DNA from: Blasia pusilla
Lineage: Eukaryota; Marchantiophyta; Marchantiopsida; Blasiales
DNA length: 64,000 bases
Assembly (NCBI GenBank): GCA_050084515.1
Contig: CM114271.1
Span: 61,752,001-61,816,000 of the forward strand
Direction of reading: 5' to 3'
The position numbers and the translations under genes were made by a program. This document shows positions 23,240-34,744 of the stretch, in pieces. Numbering within the stretch: position 1 is the stretch's first letter; the number at the start of each line of letters is the position of its first letter. The notes below the pieces were generated by a model. That model was not told the DNA's origin, did no database searches, and saw only the letters and a program-made list of their open reading frames with translations.

Positions 23240-23268
23240 CCCGTGTATAACGCGAGCTGCCCCCTAGT
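23240..23268 (+). mobile_element. Helitron-type 3' end, same family as at 5998
   Basis: CCCGTG-TATAA-CGCGAG (partly paired) is followed by CTGCCCCCTAGT. The minus-strand end at 5998 reads CTGCCCTCTAGT after a cleaner hairpin, so two copies share the last 12 bases apart from one change. Confidence 0.6.
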
Positions 23269-26115
23269 AAATTTTCAAATATTTCTCTTTTTTTACATTT
23301 TTCACAAAGAAATTGCAATTTTGGGTCGTTTTTTTCCAAACTTTTGCTAGTTTGATTGGAAATTCTTAAAATTTATTGGCAGGTATTACAAAGAATGCCG
23401 ATTCTATGCGCTCGTAGGTTTCTATAGAGCGTTGGGGTGGAAATCCCCTAAGGCATGGACGACATCGTGGCACAGAAGACACGTGACGACCATAAGGTTT
23501 GCACATAAGAAATTGATTCATCGGAAAAAATAGTCTTTCATTCAAATCCTGCTTGTTGATTATGGGGCATCTTGTACGCTTCTCTTCCTTTTCTTGAAAT
23601 TTTATAATTAGTTTGTTGATATATAAATGTTGGTTTTTTGGTATATTTGAAGGGGTTGAGAAAAGATGAGATAGTACAATTCTAACTAAAGCACATTTTA
23701 TGAATCCCCACATGAAGGCACACTTCATCTCAAATACCCATGTTCTCCTTCCATACATAATTGGGATGGAACTTGTATAGAGGAGAATGGACACATCCTC
23801 AAACCCATTAGAACATACTACTTCTAATCTAGTCATACTTTAGACTCACCAATGTGATGGGAAATCGGTTATCTACATTCTTATGAAATACGAGCTCTCA
23901 AAAAATTTCAAACATCTCCCCACATGACATATGCTCACTCACATGAATAAGAAGTCTCAATTTGGGAAGAAGGGGAGAACTTGCTTTAAATTTGAGCGTG
24001 CTAATTTTATACCCTCCCTTACTCTCCCCTTACACATTTGAAAATGTGAAGTTAAATATTTTTGAGTCTCAATGATCTTGCACAATTTTTTTCTATAGTT
24101 TGAAGTATTTTTGGGTTTATTTTTATAACATGCATAAAAAGCCCCAAAAAATAAAATTAGTGATTTTCCTGGGATGCATGCCACATATTGGGTCATTTTT
24201 AATAATATACCTTTTAGGTTCAAGTTTGAAAATTTCTAGTAATGCTTAGAATAAATGAAAAACTTTAGCATTCTAGGAAGATTTTTTATCATTTTTTTAG
24301 CAAATATCTTTGGGGATAGAAGTGTGTTTGAAATATCTTTCCATACCTGATTTCAAGGAAGATTTTGGGTGATGCAAATGTGATTGAAATTATTTTTTGG
24401 ATATTTACAAAAAATGTTTATTGAGTGGAAACCAAGATATATCATAATGTCTTAAGGCCTTTGGACTTGTGGCATACCTTTGTAATTTAACATGGAAGGA
24501 GGTAACAAAAATAATATTGTTGATGTAATATTACATCTTGATTTCACCACAAAATAATTTCAAAAAGGAAAAAAAAAAAGGAGCACAACATCCAATTTTG
24601 GAATTTAATTAAGCATGAAAGCATAAAATACATGTTTCATGGGAGAGCATTAGTATCATGGGCCTCAAGTTCTTTTCAAAATGACCCAAGTGAAAAGAGA
24701 TTTGAGAAATTATTTTTCCATGATGAGAAGGTGGAAGGATTTAAATGGTGAGAGTTTATTCTTTAATGGGAAGGTGGGCCATGTGGGGGCATCCACGCCC
24801 CATAAGGAGAGAGAAGCAACAAGAATTCTTTATGAGTTTAGAGACTTACAGACTTAAGAGGTTGGAGACTTACATACTTAAGAGGGGTTTTAAGGAAGTC
24901 TAGAAATCAAGGCAAAAATGGGGAATTAGAAATTTTACTATTAATTTGTTTAATTTACGAATGAGGAATCAATTAGGAGAGGAGGGGGAGTATTCTATGA
25001 ATAATATTTTATTAAAAAAATTGATTTTTTTAATGTTTAAAATTTCACTTGTAGTAATGGAGAGCAAGCACTTTGATCATACATATTGTATTTGAAACAA
25101 AGAGGAAATATCCTTCCCCAACTTGAGGTGTTATATTACCTCTTATGAAAAAGAAAAAAAATATAAGTCACTAGGTTATATGAAGATTAAAAAACTTTAT
25201 TGGACGTCCACTTTATTATATATAAAAAAACTCAACATGGGACAAGGGAAGTAAATAATCAACCCAAGAAGTGAAGGAAGCAAGAAATGCAAAAAAAATT
25301 ATTGGCAATAACCCAAATGAGAAAAATAAGAACAAAAAATCAAAACAAATGAACAAGCAAGTTAATTTATTGCTTAAAACAAATCCAACATGCATACTTG
25401 ATGATATGTGAATGGACATGGAGAGGAGTGGCCACCAAAAAAATTGGCTTAATGTATCAAAATTAATGATTATAGAACTTGTAACATCATTGGGACACAT
25501 TTTTTTTTATTGTAGATAGTTATTGGAGAGAGATCTACATAATGACTATGAGAAGCGGAAAATGGAAGTTCATTAAACCCTTGTATGATAAGTTGATTGG
25601 AAAGACGAAGAATTACTCATGTAGCAAGTGTAAGAAGATACTCGAAAGATCCAAAATTTTATTTGAATGATAGATCTTCCTCCTCAAATGGGTCATATGA
25701 TCAATCAAGAGAGGTGCATTTCCTTGGAGAAACCATAAACTGAGGACCAAAGCCCAATTCACCAAAAGAGTTGATGGTGCAATTTTGATTATGGAGGAAA
25801 GTCCCATACGTTCAAAAGAAATAGAAAAGGGGGCTTGCCATAAGACACCGTCATCTTTATCAAAAGTATGAGTAGTAAGAAGTTGATCAATTGTTGCCAT
25901 AATAGTAGTGTCAAAAGAGGCAAACTAATATAAGATCTATGGGGTGGAAGGATAAGTGCAAAGAAGATCGGAAGGATGACAAAGAAAAGATTGTGAGAGA
26001 ATGACTTAATCAACTTGGGAATTTCCTCAGTGAGGTAAAAAATTAGATCCATTCTACATCTTTCCAAGGAGCTCATCGAAGAAATTGGACACATAGTTTG
26101 AAAATTGAATATTTT
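23269..26115. other. AT-rich DNA with unrecognised ORFs
   Basis: The longest ORFs are minus-strand 23366-23836 (156 codons) and 25789-26154 (121 codons). Neither has a motif, signal or repeat I recognise, and their composition is that of the surrounding DNA. A 21-bp direct repeat, GAGACTTACAGACTTAAGAGG and GAGACTTACATACTTAAGAGG, lies at 24841-24861 and 24865-24885. Confidence 0.4.
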
Positions 26116-27131
26116 CGTGCGTATCTTATCTTGAACGGAGATCTTATGTGTCACGGAAGCTTGTGTTCAGCACATGATGCTCATGTTAATGATTTTAATA
26201 CAAACATACTTATATGAACTATGTCTTGGACCAACCAGCCTTACATCTCTCAAGTCTGTGTCTTGAGTTACCCCTCAAGGGAAATAGTCCTAAGATGGTT
26301 ACATGCATTGCGATCTAACCCCTTACTCTCCAACACATGTAGTCATTCAATATTTGAGGCAAACTTCGTTCATAGTTTGAGGATTTGAAACAAAATTAAA
26401 ATGCTTGAGAGTCCCAAGTGCCTAATGGAGCTCGAATGAGCATCTAACTAGAACTTAATATATAAGACTTGGGTCCAGGTCCAAGGTCCAAGGTTAGGAT
26501 CCACATCTAAATTACATGGACTTCGTTTACGATCAAAACCCAATGTCAACCTCTTAGTAAATCTTGCATCCTTGGTTCAACCTCCATGGTCCCCATGGTG
26601 GTGTTAAGGCTCTAAACCTCCTTGGATATAATGCTTTTGAAATTTGGCCCGTCCTTCTACCAAAGAATCTCTCTTGGGCAGCTCATTGTGGCCCTCAAAA
26701 TAAACTATCATTCCGACAATCTTGAGCATGTTTTCGGAGTTTTACTTGTGCGTTTTTTTGGTTATTTCGTATATGAGAACTAGCTCATCTCATGCTTTCC
26801 AATTCCACCCTATTTATCTCCAAATTTTTTTTGGGTCTATCCGCCAGTCATTACCTAAAATATGGAGAGCCACCAACTTACTTAGTTAGATTCCAAGCTA
26901 GGTAGCAGCCTTCTTGGAGTCTTACTCTTGTGGGTCTTGAGCGCTTCCTAAGTTTCACCCTAATTTTGGTCATGATCATGTCATGTAGGTGACAACCTTC
27001 ATCGTCGAAGATACCCATTATGGCTTGCATCTCACTTCACCAATGCATGTCTTGCTAATGAATCTCTGACACGTCTCCATCTTAGTATGAGCCCATTATA
27101 ATTCTAAAGTTTGGTTATGACTGTTGTGACA
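26116..27131 (+). repeat. 1-kb dispersed repeat F, copy 2
   Basis: Same landmarks as copy 1 at 12280: CGTGCGTATCTTATC, TTGAACGGAGATCTTATG, CACGGAAGC, CCCAAGTGCCTAATGGAGCTC, CATTGTGGCCCTCAA-type words and GGTTATGACTGTTGTGACA at the end. It is more diverged than copies 1 and 3. Confidence 0.65.
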
Positions 27132-27134
27132 ATT

Positions 27135-28120
27135 GGGACTTCAAGAAGTTGTACACCTTCAATACAAATCGTAGGATAGAAGTAGATGAAATGAACATGT
27201 AGGGAAGACAAGAAGGAGATCACACTTGACATTTTTTGATTTCATATATTTTAAGATTTCAAGAAGGTAGACGATTTATTATGAAAATAAGATTACAAAA
27301 ATCAGAATAGAATGATTAAGTATCCCTTACTCTTAATACAATTGTTTTAAAAATGATTTACAAATTGTTTTTCAAAAACTGAAAAAATTTCTACCATAAA
27401 AGTTAACATGATCATGAGAAGCTACTACTCCAATCATACGCTGATTCAAAACTAAAGGAAAGATCATACCCTAATTTGAACACGTTAACCATTCTAATTA
27501 AACTAGAGATGAAGTGATAATCGGCCCTATGCCACCAACTTCGATCCAATATGGCCTAGATCTATTTTTTTCCCCTCTTCCCTTCCTGACAACGTGAGTG
27601 CCAAAACTCTTACTGATTCTCTTACCCAATTTAGCTGCATACTGCACAACCACTAATCTCTCTCTCTCTCTATTCGTAGCACATGTACTAGACGAATTGC
27701 TTTTTCTCCAACCCCAATGGAATGGTTTTTTGTTTCCCCCATTGACTCGCTAGTGACATGAGTGTGGAGTGAAAGACTGCGCCATACGACATTCTCTGCG
27801 CAAACCATTAACTTTGAAGCCCCACAAACCATTCCATTCTATACATGGAGCGTACGTCTGCAAATAGGAAGCTTTTCCATTTCTGAATACTCCACTAAGA
27901 AATGGGGAAAATGAGGGGCACGGGCGAATCCGAGGTTGGGAAATAGGTTTTTAAAAGGGGCTCGAAAAAGGAGGGCCAAATAAATGGCAGGAAAATGAGT
28001 GAAAATGAGTGCTCAATGAGCAGAACTGCACGATCCAATGACATGAAATGAAGTGGAATGCAGTGAAACTAAAGTGGCTTTAATAAATGTAAATGAAAAC
28101 GAGTATTTAAATATATAAAC
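27135..28120. other. Intergenic DNA without gene
   Basis: No recognisable coding. A (CT)n tract lies at 27658-27671. AT content falls gradually towards the GC-rich island that follows. Confidence 0.45.
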
Positions 28121-28670
28121 AACAATTATTTGGAAAATCCCCTACGGCACAGCGCGGGCCGTCCCGTCCCGACCCGACGCATGTGCAGTCAGGAGTGGCT
28201 GGCCCGCCCGCTCCAGTTTACCGTTGAGCTAAATCCCTATCACCCCTCGGTCTCGGGCAGATGGGCAAATCTCCGGACCAGTAGAATTCTACGGGAGGCC
28301 CGAGGCCGGAACCTTATCCAGTTCGAGTCCTCCGGTGCGCACAAAAGGCCAGGGAGTCCTCGCTCGGAAGACCCTCCTACATAACATGTATAACACTTAA
28401 CATCAGGCGGACACAATCAGCCTGTGGTTAGCTGACTTAGCTCCCCCTTCCTTCTGCGAAGTGCGAACCCCCACAATCTGCCTTTAGTACACTACCACCC
28501 CACAACAACTGCTGCTACCCCTTCCGCAGCCAACCGCAGCTCAGCACACTCCACTCCCTTGCCCTACCCCACCACCTCCACCGCGTAGTATTGTAACCTC
28601 CACTCCACCGCCACTCGCAAGATTTGCTCGCATCGCAGTTCAGTCTCTTCCCGCTCCTCTCCGCTCCGCT

Positions 28671-28694
28671 CCGTGCCGTGCCGTGCCGTGCCGT
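28671..28694. repeat. CCGTG tandem repeat
   Basis: Four perfect CCGTG units and a fifth that changes to CCGTA, inside the GC-rich island. Confidence 0.8.
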
Positions 28695-28997
28695 ATTCTG
28701 TTGGAGTCTGGCATGGCGAGAAAGAATAAACCGCGCTGGACCTGCGCTTTTGAGGGGAGATCGCAGGTTACAGGAGGACGGGAAAAGTGTGGGACGAGTC
28801 GGGGCTGGAGTCGGGGATGATCGTTGAGTGGATCCTGCAGTAATGCGGGGGAGATTCTGTGAAGGAGTTTGGGGGTTGGGTTGACTCGTTCGCTTTTCCT
28901 GAGGAGAGGGTGTGGAAACGCGGTAGAAATGGAGCGCTTGGGATATGGAAGGATGCGAGGGTGGATCGAAATCTGGATGGTGAATTGAACTCGAGGG

Positions 28998-29021
28998 AGG
29001 GCGGGCGGGCGGGCGGGCGGG
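28998..29021. repeat. GGGC tetranucleotide repeat
   Basis: About six GGGC units in a row in island 2. Confidence 0.8.
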
Positions 29022-32000
29022 TCACGTCGTATGTTGTCCAAATCGTGATGGAGTGGCGAGTGGAGCGTGTGCGGATGGCGTTGCTGATGATGATTGGCAG
29101 CTCGGATGCTGGCAGCGGTCATTTACACTGACATGAGGAGCTCGGAGATTCCAACTTACGCGCGGACGTGGAACTATTGGACGATAGTCCGCTGGCCATT
29201 CCGCATTGATTACGCTGCGTGAAAGAGCCCGATGCCTGCGACTGCCGCACGTCAAGATCTCTGATCGGCGAAGCTTTTCGGGTCAATTCCACTAGTGCTC
29301 GACTTCAGCGAGTTCGCTCCAGGAGCGATCCCCGCTTTAGGCGACTGAGGCTAGATCCTTCCCTTCCTCTCCCTGGCGTGGCATTGGATGAAGCTTTGAA
29401 TCTTCCCCCCCTGGCTCCATAGACCTTTGACCAAATCAGCCTCACTCGATGCGTTTAGGATGCATGCTATGTGCTTGCCAGTGGGCAAGAGCCGCTGGGA
29501 GTGAGGAACTCATCTCGACGAGGCAATAAGCATTGCTTACTGCCCCGGGGCATCGTCACTTACCAGCGCTCGTCCTTCACTTTCCTGGAGACCCACGGGA
29601 TACTGCGTTTTTTGATACCCACAAATTTTGACCGTGCTCGTGCCACCTGAGGAGGCGATCTGCTTTGTTTGCAGACACTAAGTAACATGGAGATCTACTG
29701 ACTCCGGGTAAAGAACATGGCTAGGCGAAACAAAGACAGAATCAATGAATGAATGACTGAATCAATGAATGAGGCAGTCTATTATCGGCTCTCTTGTCAC
29801 CAAATTAATGCCCCCCCTCCTCCTCCTCCTCCTCCTACGTTTCAAGAGTTCGCCACTGTAGACCACCGTCGAGTGTCTCCCCCCAGCACTACAAGCGACC
29901 GTAGTAATTAATTATCGTGCTCCAGGGGCGGGCGCTGCTTTCGCGAAATAAAAAGTCCGCTGGAACGGGATAAAAAAAATGTCCACCACTTTCATCCCAA
30001 TCTATCTATCTATCTATTCGTCTGGATTCCGGAGTCCGAAGCCTGGACTCTGGAGTGAGTCCTGGACCCGCTGGGATTACCGTGGTCGACTGTCGAGCTG
30101 TTAATTGCGAGAGGGGAGATCTGACTCCGTACCGTTATCACATCTATCTATCTTTGAGAATCTCCTCCCACCTCTCCTCATTCGCGGCCGCAGTCGTTCT
30201 GGAGAAAGAAATTGGCGTGTCTGCATCTAATCTCAGGGCCCGGCCGACAGCAGAATAAGGAACACCGTAAATTTGATTTGATTGGGGTTGTGGTCGCTTG
30301 AATGACTATGAGGTGAGTCCTTGCATAGGCTATACGCCAAGTGGGGGCGTAGGTAGGTCTACTGCACTGCAGAGCTCAGAGTCTCAGAGAAAGCGGAGGA
30401 GGAGGAGGAGTAGACTACAGTGTTGCGGATGGGCGAGGGGGGTTAGAATGATGAAGCTGGAGTGCGCAGGGCTTTATGTGGGAAGAGTCGGGAGGCACGT
30501 GGTACCTGGCCCGAGTGCAGCTGTAGTGCAGAGCTCTGGCTGTGTCTCATCAATTTCAGTACTGCTGCGGTGCGGTGCGGCGCGGTGCGGTGCGGTGGGG
30601 TTCGCTTCGCTTCGGGACAGGTCCGGTCGTGGGATCTCGCCGCGTGCATGAATAGAAGCTCTGGACTCTGGAGAGAAGTAAAAACTCTGGCTGTACAGCC
30701 CTCCCGATCGTTTATCCTCATACTCGTAGTTTCAACGCTCGCCAGCCAATCAACTGGAAATCCCCACTCCAGCGGATTGAACTGGACATCCCCCACTCGG
30801 CAGGTTGCCTTCAGGGACTTGGAGCCCGAAGTTGACGGTCAAATCTTTACCTCCCGCGTCATTCTGTCTCTCGTCTGCTCTTCCGCATGGGGCATATAGA
30901 TTTGCGGATACGGAGGGAGGGGGGAGACAGAGACACTGAGATTTTGGCATCTGGCTTTTCCTCCGTGGACGGCGAGAGTGGAGGCGAAGGGGCTCGAGAA
31001 ATGAACTGATCAACTAACACATGCGATGTATCGGGATCCCAACCTACCCTCGGCACGCATGAAATCATATATATATGTATATATTCCGGAGGGCGTGACG
31101 CTCTGCTGAGATTCGAATGTACCAAAAAAATACACTCGTTCGTTTGTGCGGTTCGTAGACACTAATTCTACAGAGTGGTCAATCCTCATACCGTAGCACA
31201 ACAGGAGTTGATTCGATCGTTTGTTCTTTCAACGCCCACTCTCAGTACCGGCGGTGCACGCTTTATCTACATCCTGAGTCGCTGTATTGCACCTTCGCGT
31301 CCTACGATGCAGCTACATGGAGACTCTATGATTTGCCGATTCGACTTTACTCTTTTCCCGAGTTTTCTTGTTATGTTTTCAACAGTTAAGGATTTAATGC
31401 TGTAGCTGAAACCCCAAGCGTCGATTGCATGGTCCTTCTCGGCTCCTGATCTCCGAGGCCGAGGTGCATTACCAACCACTCTCGCTCGCTCGCAACGCCG
31501 TCGGACAACACACAATGAGAGCCCTGGCTCCCTGTACGATGGACGGATGACGAGGACACGAACGCAAACAGAAGCAGCTCGCTCCCTCGCTCTCGAGGCA
31601 CGGCGCCCACACTCACATCAGCACAACGTCCCAAAATCCAAATGTGGATGGCTGCATGAGAACTCCCTCGCCGCTTTCGGACCGCGGGTGCAGAGCGACC
31701 CCATCCACAGACGTCACAACAATTGCGCTGCGCCTACCTCTCCCTCCGTCCCTCATCGCGGAGCTCCTTCCGTTGCTTACGCTTTCCCACAGCGCAAGGA
31801 GCTGGTGGTACATGACGAATCCAGGTCAGAGGCGAACGACCAACAATTACCATCACCGCCTTTTCTCTCCGCGTTGTGTGATTACAGACACTAGTGCGTT
31901 CTCGTCGTCAGTGTCACAAACTAATCGTCACTTCACTTCGCATCGCATCTCATCTCCTGCGAAGAGGCCGACTCCGAAACTCCAACTCCGCCCCCCAAAA

Positions 32001-32850
32001 AAAAACTTCTCTCCATGCCCTACGCCACTGCCGGTCGACGCCGGTCACAACACAGCCAGCCGCTCCTACGCCACGTGCGGGTGCTGGAAATCATTGGCGC
32101 TGAGGCCCATTTTGAAATCCGATTAGCAGCTTCCTTCAATGCGAGCATGTGCTTAAAGTGAAGGACAGCCTACGTACCCTTGCCAGCACTGTCGTCGTAG
32201 TCTCCGGTCCCGTACCTGGGCCCGGCGACTGTACTGTACTTTCGCTCGTTCCGGTCCAAAACACACGTCTCTTGAGCCTTCGAGCACCGTCCCCGTGACG
32301 GCGTCTCACCGTCTCCTTCGCATTGGGCCCCCTCCGCTTCTTGACGGACCTCCGTTGCCAGCCGTTATCAATGCCCAGACGCCTGTCTGTGCGACCGCTG
32401 CCCATCTTCCTCCAGTACGTGGCACAAGTCTTCCTCAACTTTTTCACCAGTGGTAGTACTAGTAGTCGTGGTGGTGGTGGTATCGTGGTAACCCGTCCGT
32501 CACATCTCGACCACTTGCTGTGGCCCGGCCAGGGCAGTGTCAGAAAATACCTCATCCGTAGGGTTCCCCAAGTACATCCAAACCTCTGCGTCATACAGAT
32601 CTGTTTGTATTGGGACGTACGTGTCAAACTGTGGTCGTAGAACCGACATTTTCCTCAAAAGGTAAAACGCGCTTCACATAGGGGAAATTATTATTATTTT
32701 TAGGTGGATCGAAACAAGAAAATTAAAATATATATGTAGAAAAAGGATGGGAAACCCATCACGATACAAAAAGAGGGGGCATGGAGACCCAAAAAGTAGA
32801 CCTCAAGAGGCCGGACCCGGCCCCGAGGAGAAAGAAGGGGACCTTCCCCC

Positions 32851-33717
32851 CTAACGACCAAAATCACCAACAGCAGAGACAATATTAGCAACACCTAGAG
32901 AACTATGACTACTACTAAGTGGGCCTCTAGCATTGGCGTCTCCAACCGCCTGAGCCCGTCGCAGAAGCCCATTTGCCTGGGCGCGCTGCAAAGCTATGGA
33001 GACCCGTCGCCTACAATAAAGTATCGCAGTGGCTAAGGACAACTCATTTCTCGACTGGAGATGATGGGCGCAATCCGTAAGGAACGAGTCAAACCTCTCC
33101 CCCATCGCCCCGTACATCTCAATGGCTAGGGGGATAAATCGATGTCCGTCATGAAGTCGACTATAAATGTGGGTCTTCTTGACCGCCGCCGCCGCCGCTC
33201 CTTGTAGCAATCTCCCTTGTGCTACCACTTGGGCTCGCACCGCCTCCCGCATAGGATCCGTCACTACAACATCCGCTACCACCACCTCAGACTCCCTCGT
33301 CATGTAGAGATCAGCACGGATAAGGGAATCTCGCATGGAGTAGTGCCTCTCTCTTTGTACATGGAATCCACTCTCCCGAGCAATAGAGAACATAATATCC
33401 CGCACTACATCGTGAGTGGCTATCCTCTGACCCCCAACTGGACACTGTGCCAAATGCACACCAAGTGGATCCAGACTCCGACGACACTCGCAATGTGTCG
33501 AACCAACCACCGTTGCTTGGGGTAGGCCCAGTCGGAACCTCATCGGTGTAGTGTAGGTAAGTGGTGCGATGCGGAAAGCGGGGATGAGGGGACGAGCCCC
33601 CACCCATGAGCCTGCCCCCTTTTCGGAGCAAGAGCGAATACGGGACCGAACCTCCATGGGGATATTCCCGTCCGACATAGTAGCTCTAAACAATGCATCA
33701 AAGTGGGCTTCCATCAA
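32851..33717 (-). pseudogene. LINE C-terminal zinc motif and restriction-like endonuclease
   Basis: This is the longest open frame of the window (288 codons). A zinc motif CECRRSLDPLGVHLAQC (C-x-C-x9-H-x3-C) is followed by a PD-(D/E)xK-like core: SLIRADLYMTRESE and VVVADVVVTDP, matching the R-P-D and D-x-x-V pattern of R2-type endonucleases (here R-A-D). The lysine expected after the second acidic residue is not obvious. The start is set by the ORF only; the real protein is continuous with the RT upstream. It would nick target DNA to prime reverse transcription. The C-terminus is serine-rich and ends at a TAA at 32851. Confidence 0.78.
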
Positions 33718-33749
33718 AGAAGATTGGAGCCCAGACTGTCCGGAGGTAA

Positions 33750-34382
33750 CTAGGGAAGAGAAAGCGGGAAGAACTGCTCTAGCCTCAACAAGAAGGGAGT
33801 CTCTACAAGCTGTGAGTGAAGAGTAAAGTGGGAAAAGACCATCCTCAACGTGGGAAACGTAATGTAAAAGTAGCGGTCTATCCTAACCAAAAATCGGGAG
33901 CAAAGGAGGGGTGCTAGAGTGGCCCAACTCCCTAAAAAGGCTGAAGACGCCACTAACTCAGTCGCTATGAGACCTAATCCACCAAAGGCAATCGGCCAAG
34001 AAGCCTGTCTACGAGCTAACTCCCCCGCGGGGCACTCTAATGAGCCGGGTCCTAGAAGATCCCCAAACGCCTGCATAATCTTTCTATCAAAGGATCTATA
34101 CAAGGAAGAAATATGGCTAGTCGCCCACACGGTTCTACACAGATAACCAGGTCTACGGGAAAAACATGACGAGAGGATTCCATAAGCTACTTGAGGGTCA
34201 CCAATCCTCGTGAGAACGTCGACATGAAGAAGATCCTCGGTTAAAGCTTCCGCCACAAAACACGATACAAAGTCTTGGCTCCCGAGTGGGACTCCCAAGA
34301 CGCAAAGCCCTCTAGCAGGTGTCAAAAAATCGTCGGGTAAATGAATATCCGCTGACAAGCCTAATGAAGACCAAACTTGCAC
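33750..34382 (-). pseudogene. LINE reverse transcriptase, thumb and linker
   Basis: A 210-codon open frame starts with VWSSLGLSADIHLPDDF and contains GLCVLGVPLGSQDFV, comparable to the part after the YADD box where LINE RTs have xxLGxPLG. Farther on, WPIAFGGLGLIATE resembles the conserved P..xGGLGL stretch at the end of the thumb. It is out of frame with both neighbours, so it is a decayed part of one ORF. Confidence 0.75.
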
Positions 34383-34741
34383 TTTCCCACCTTCACCGCG
34401 AGGCCGACGTTTGCTGAAAAGTGCTGAAATGCAGGAAAAACCAAGTCTCCAGGGCCGACAATGTGAGTATCATCTGCCAACGAAGGGAAAATGCAACCCG
34501 GGAAAGCCTCCAATGTAGAAATAACCGCTCGATAATGAGCCAAAGCAAACAATGCACCACCCAAGGGATCACCCGGACGCGTCCCAGTAGCAGACTCCAA
34601 GACCGTGACCTCCTCCTCGAACCTACCGTGGTGAAAATAGAGAGCCGAGAGGGCCCCATAAAAAGCATGCACGAAGGGAATCAGGCTCGCTATGGGACCC
34701 CCTGCATCTCTCAGCTCCGTGAAGATAGCTGCCCGAGACAC
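34361..34741 (-). pseudogene. LINE reverse transcriptase, palm fragment
   Basis: The frame contains GTRPGDPLGGALFALAHYR, the Q/RGDPLGxxLF box of non-LTR reverse transcriptases, and FPSLADDTHIVGP, the YADD box with Tyr changed to Leu (LADD). Both Asp residues of the box are kept. The fingers and the first catalytic Asp lie upstream and are missing. RT copies the element RNA at the nicked target. The sequence continues in another frame from about 34382. Confidence 0.85.
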
Positions 34742-34744
34742 TGA

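Larger units (their letters stand above)
28121..32650. other. GC-rich, CpG-rich island 2 without recognised coding sequence
   Basis: About 4.5 kb of GC-rich DNA with many overlapping ORFs (up to 163 codons at 32136-32627, minus) and no protein motif I can name. It is dense in microsatellites: CCGTG units (28671-28694), GGGC units (28998-29021), TCC units (29817-29836), CTAT units (30000-30017) and GTGCG-type units (about 30567-30598). A CT-rich leader followed by ATGGCGAGAAAG at 28713 could be a 5' end of a host gene, but no downstream exon can be shown. Function: probably regulatory or first-exon sequence, or a non-coding repeat. Confidence 0.45.
32715..34741 (-). mobile_element. 5'-truncated LINE with restriction-like endonuclease
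   Basis: Minus-strand order: RT fragment (34741-34361), RT thumb region (34382-33750), zinc motif plus endonuclease (33717-32851), then a 135-bp 3' untranslated tail ending near TATATATTTTA at 32715. The three pieces lie in three different frames, so two frameshifts break the ORF. The N-terminal part of RT is missing, as expected from incomplete target-primed reverse transcription. The 3' tail is shared with the fragment at 3792-3875. Elements with a C-terminal restriction-like endonuclease (R2-, NeSL- or Utopia-like) often insert at preferred sites; both copies here lie in or beside GC-rich islands. The clade cannot be fixed from this fragment. Confidence 0.85.

Noticed and set aside
23366-23836. 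156-codon minus-strand ORF
   Set aside because: No recognisable domain, composition as in the surrounding DNA, no related copy in the window.
28205-28330. tRNA-like words: GATTTAGCTCAACGG on the minus strand and GTTCGAGTCC on the plus strand
   Set aside because: They lie on opposite strands and no acceptor stem, anticodon arm or T-stem pairs around either.
31644-32627. ORFs of 160 and 163 codons in GC-rich island 2
   Set aside because: They overlap other long ORFs on both strands, have no motif, and are expected where stop codons are rare.
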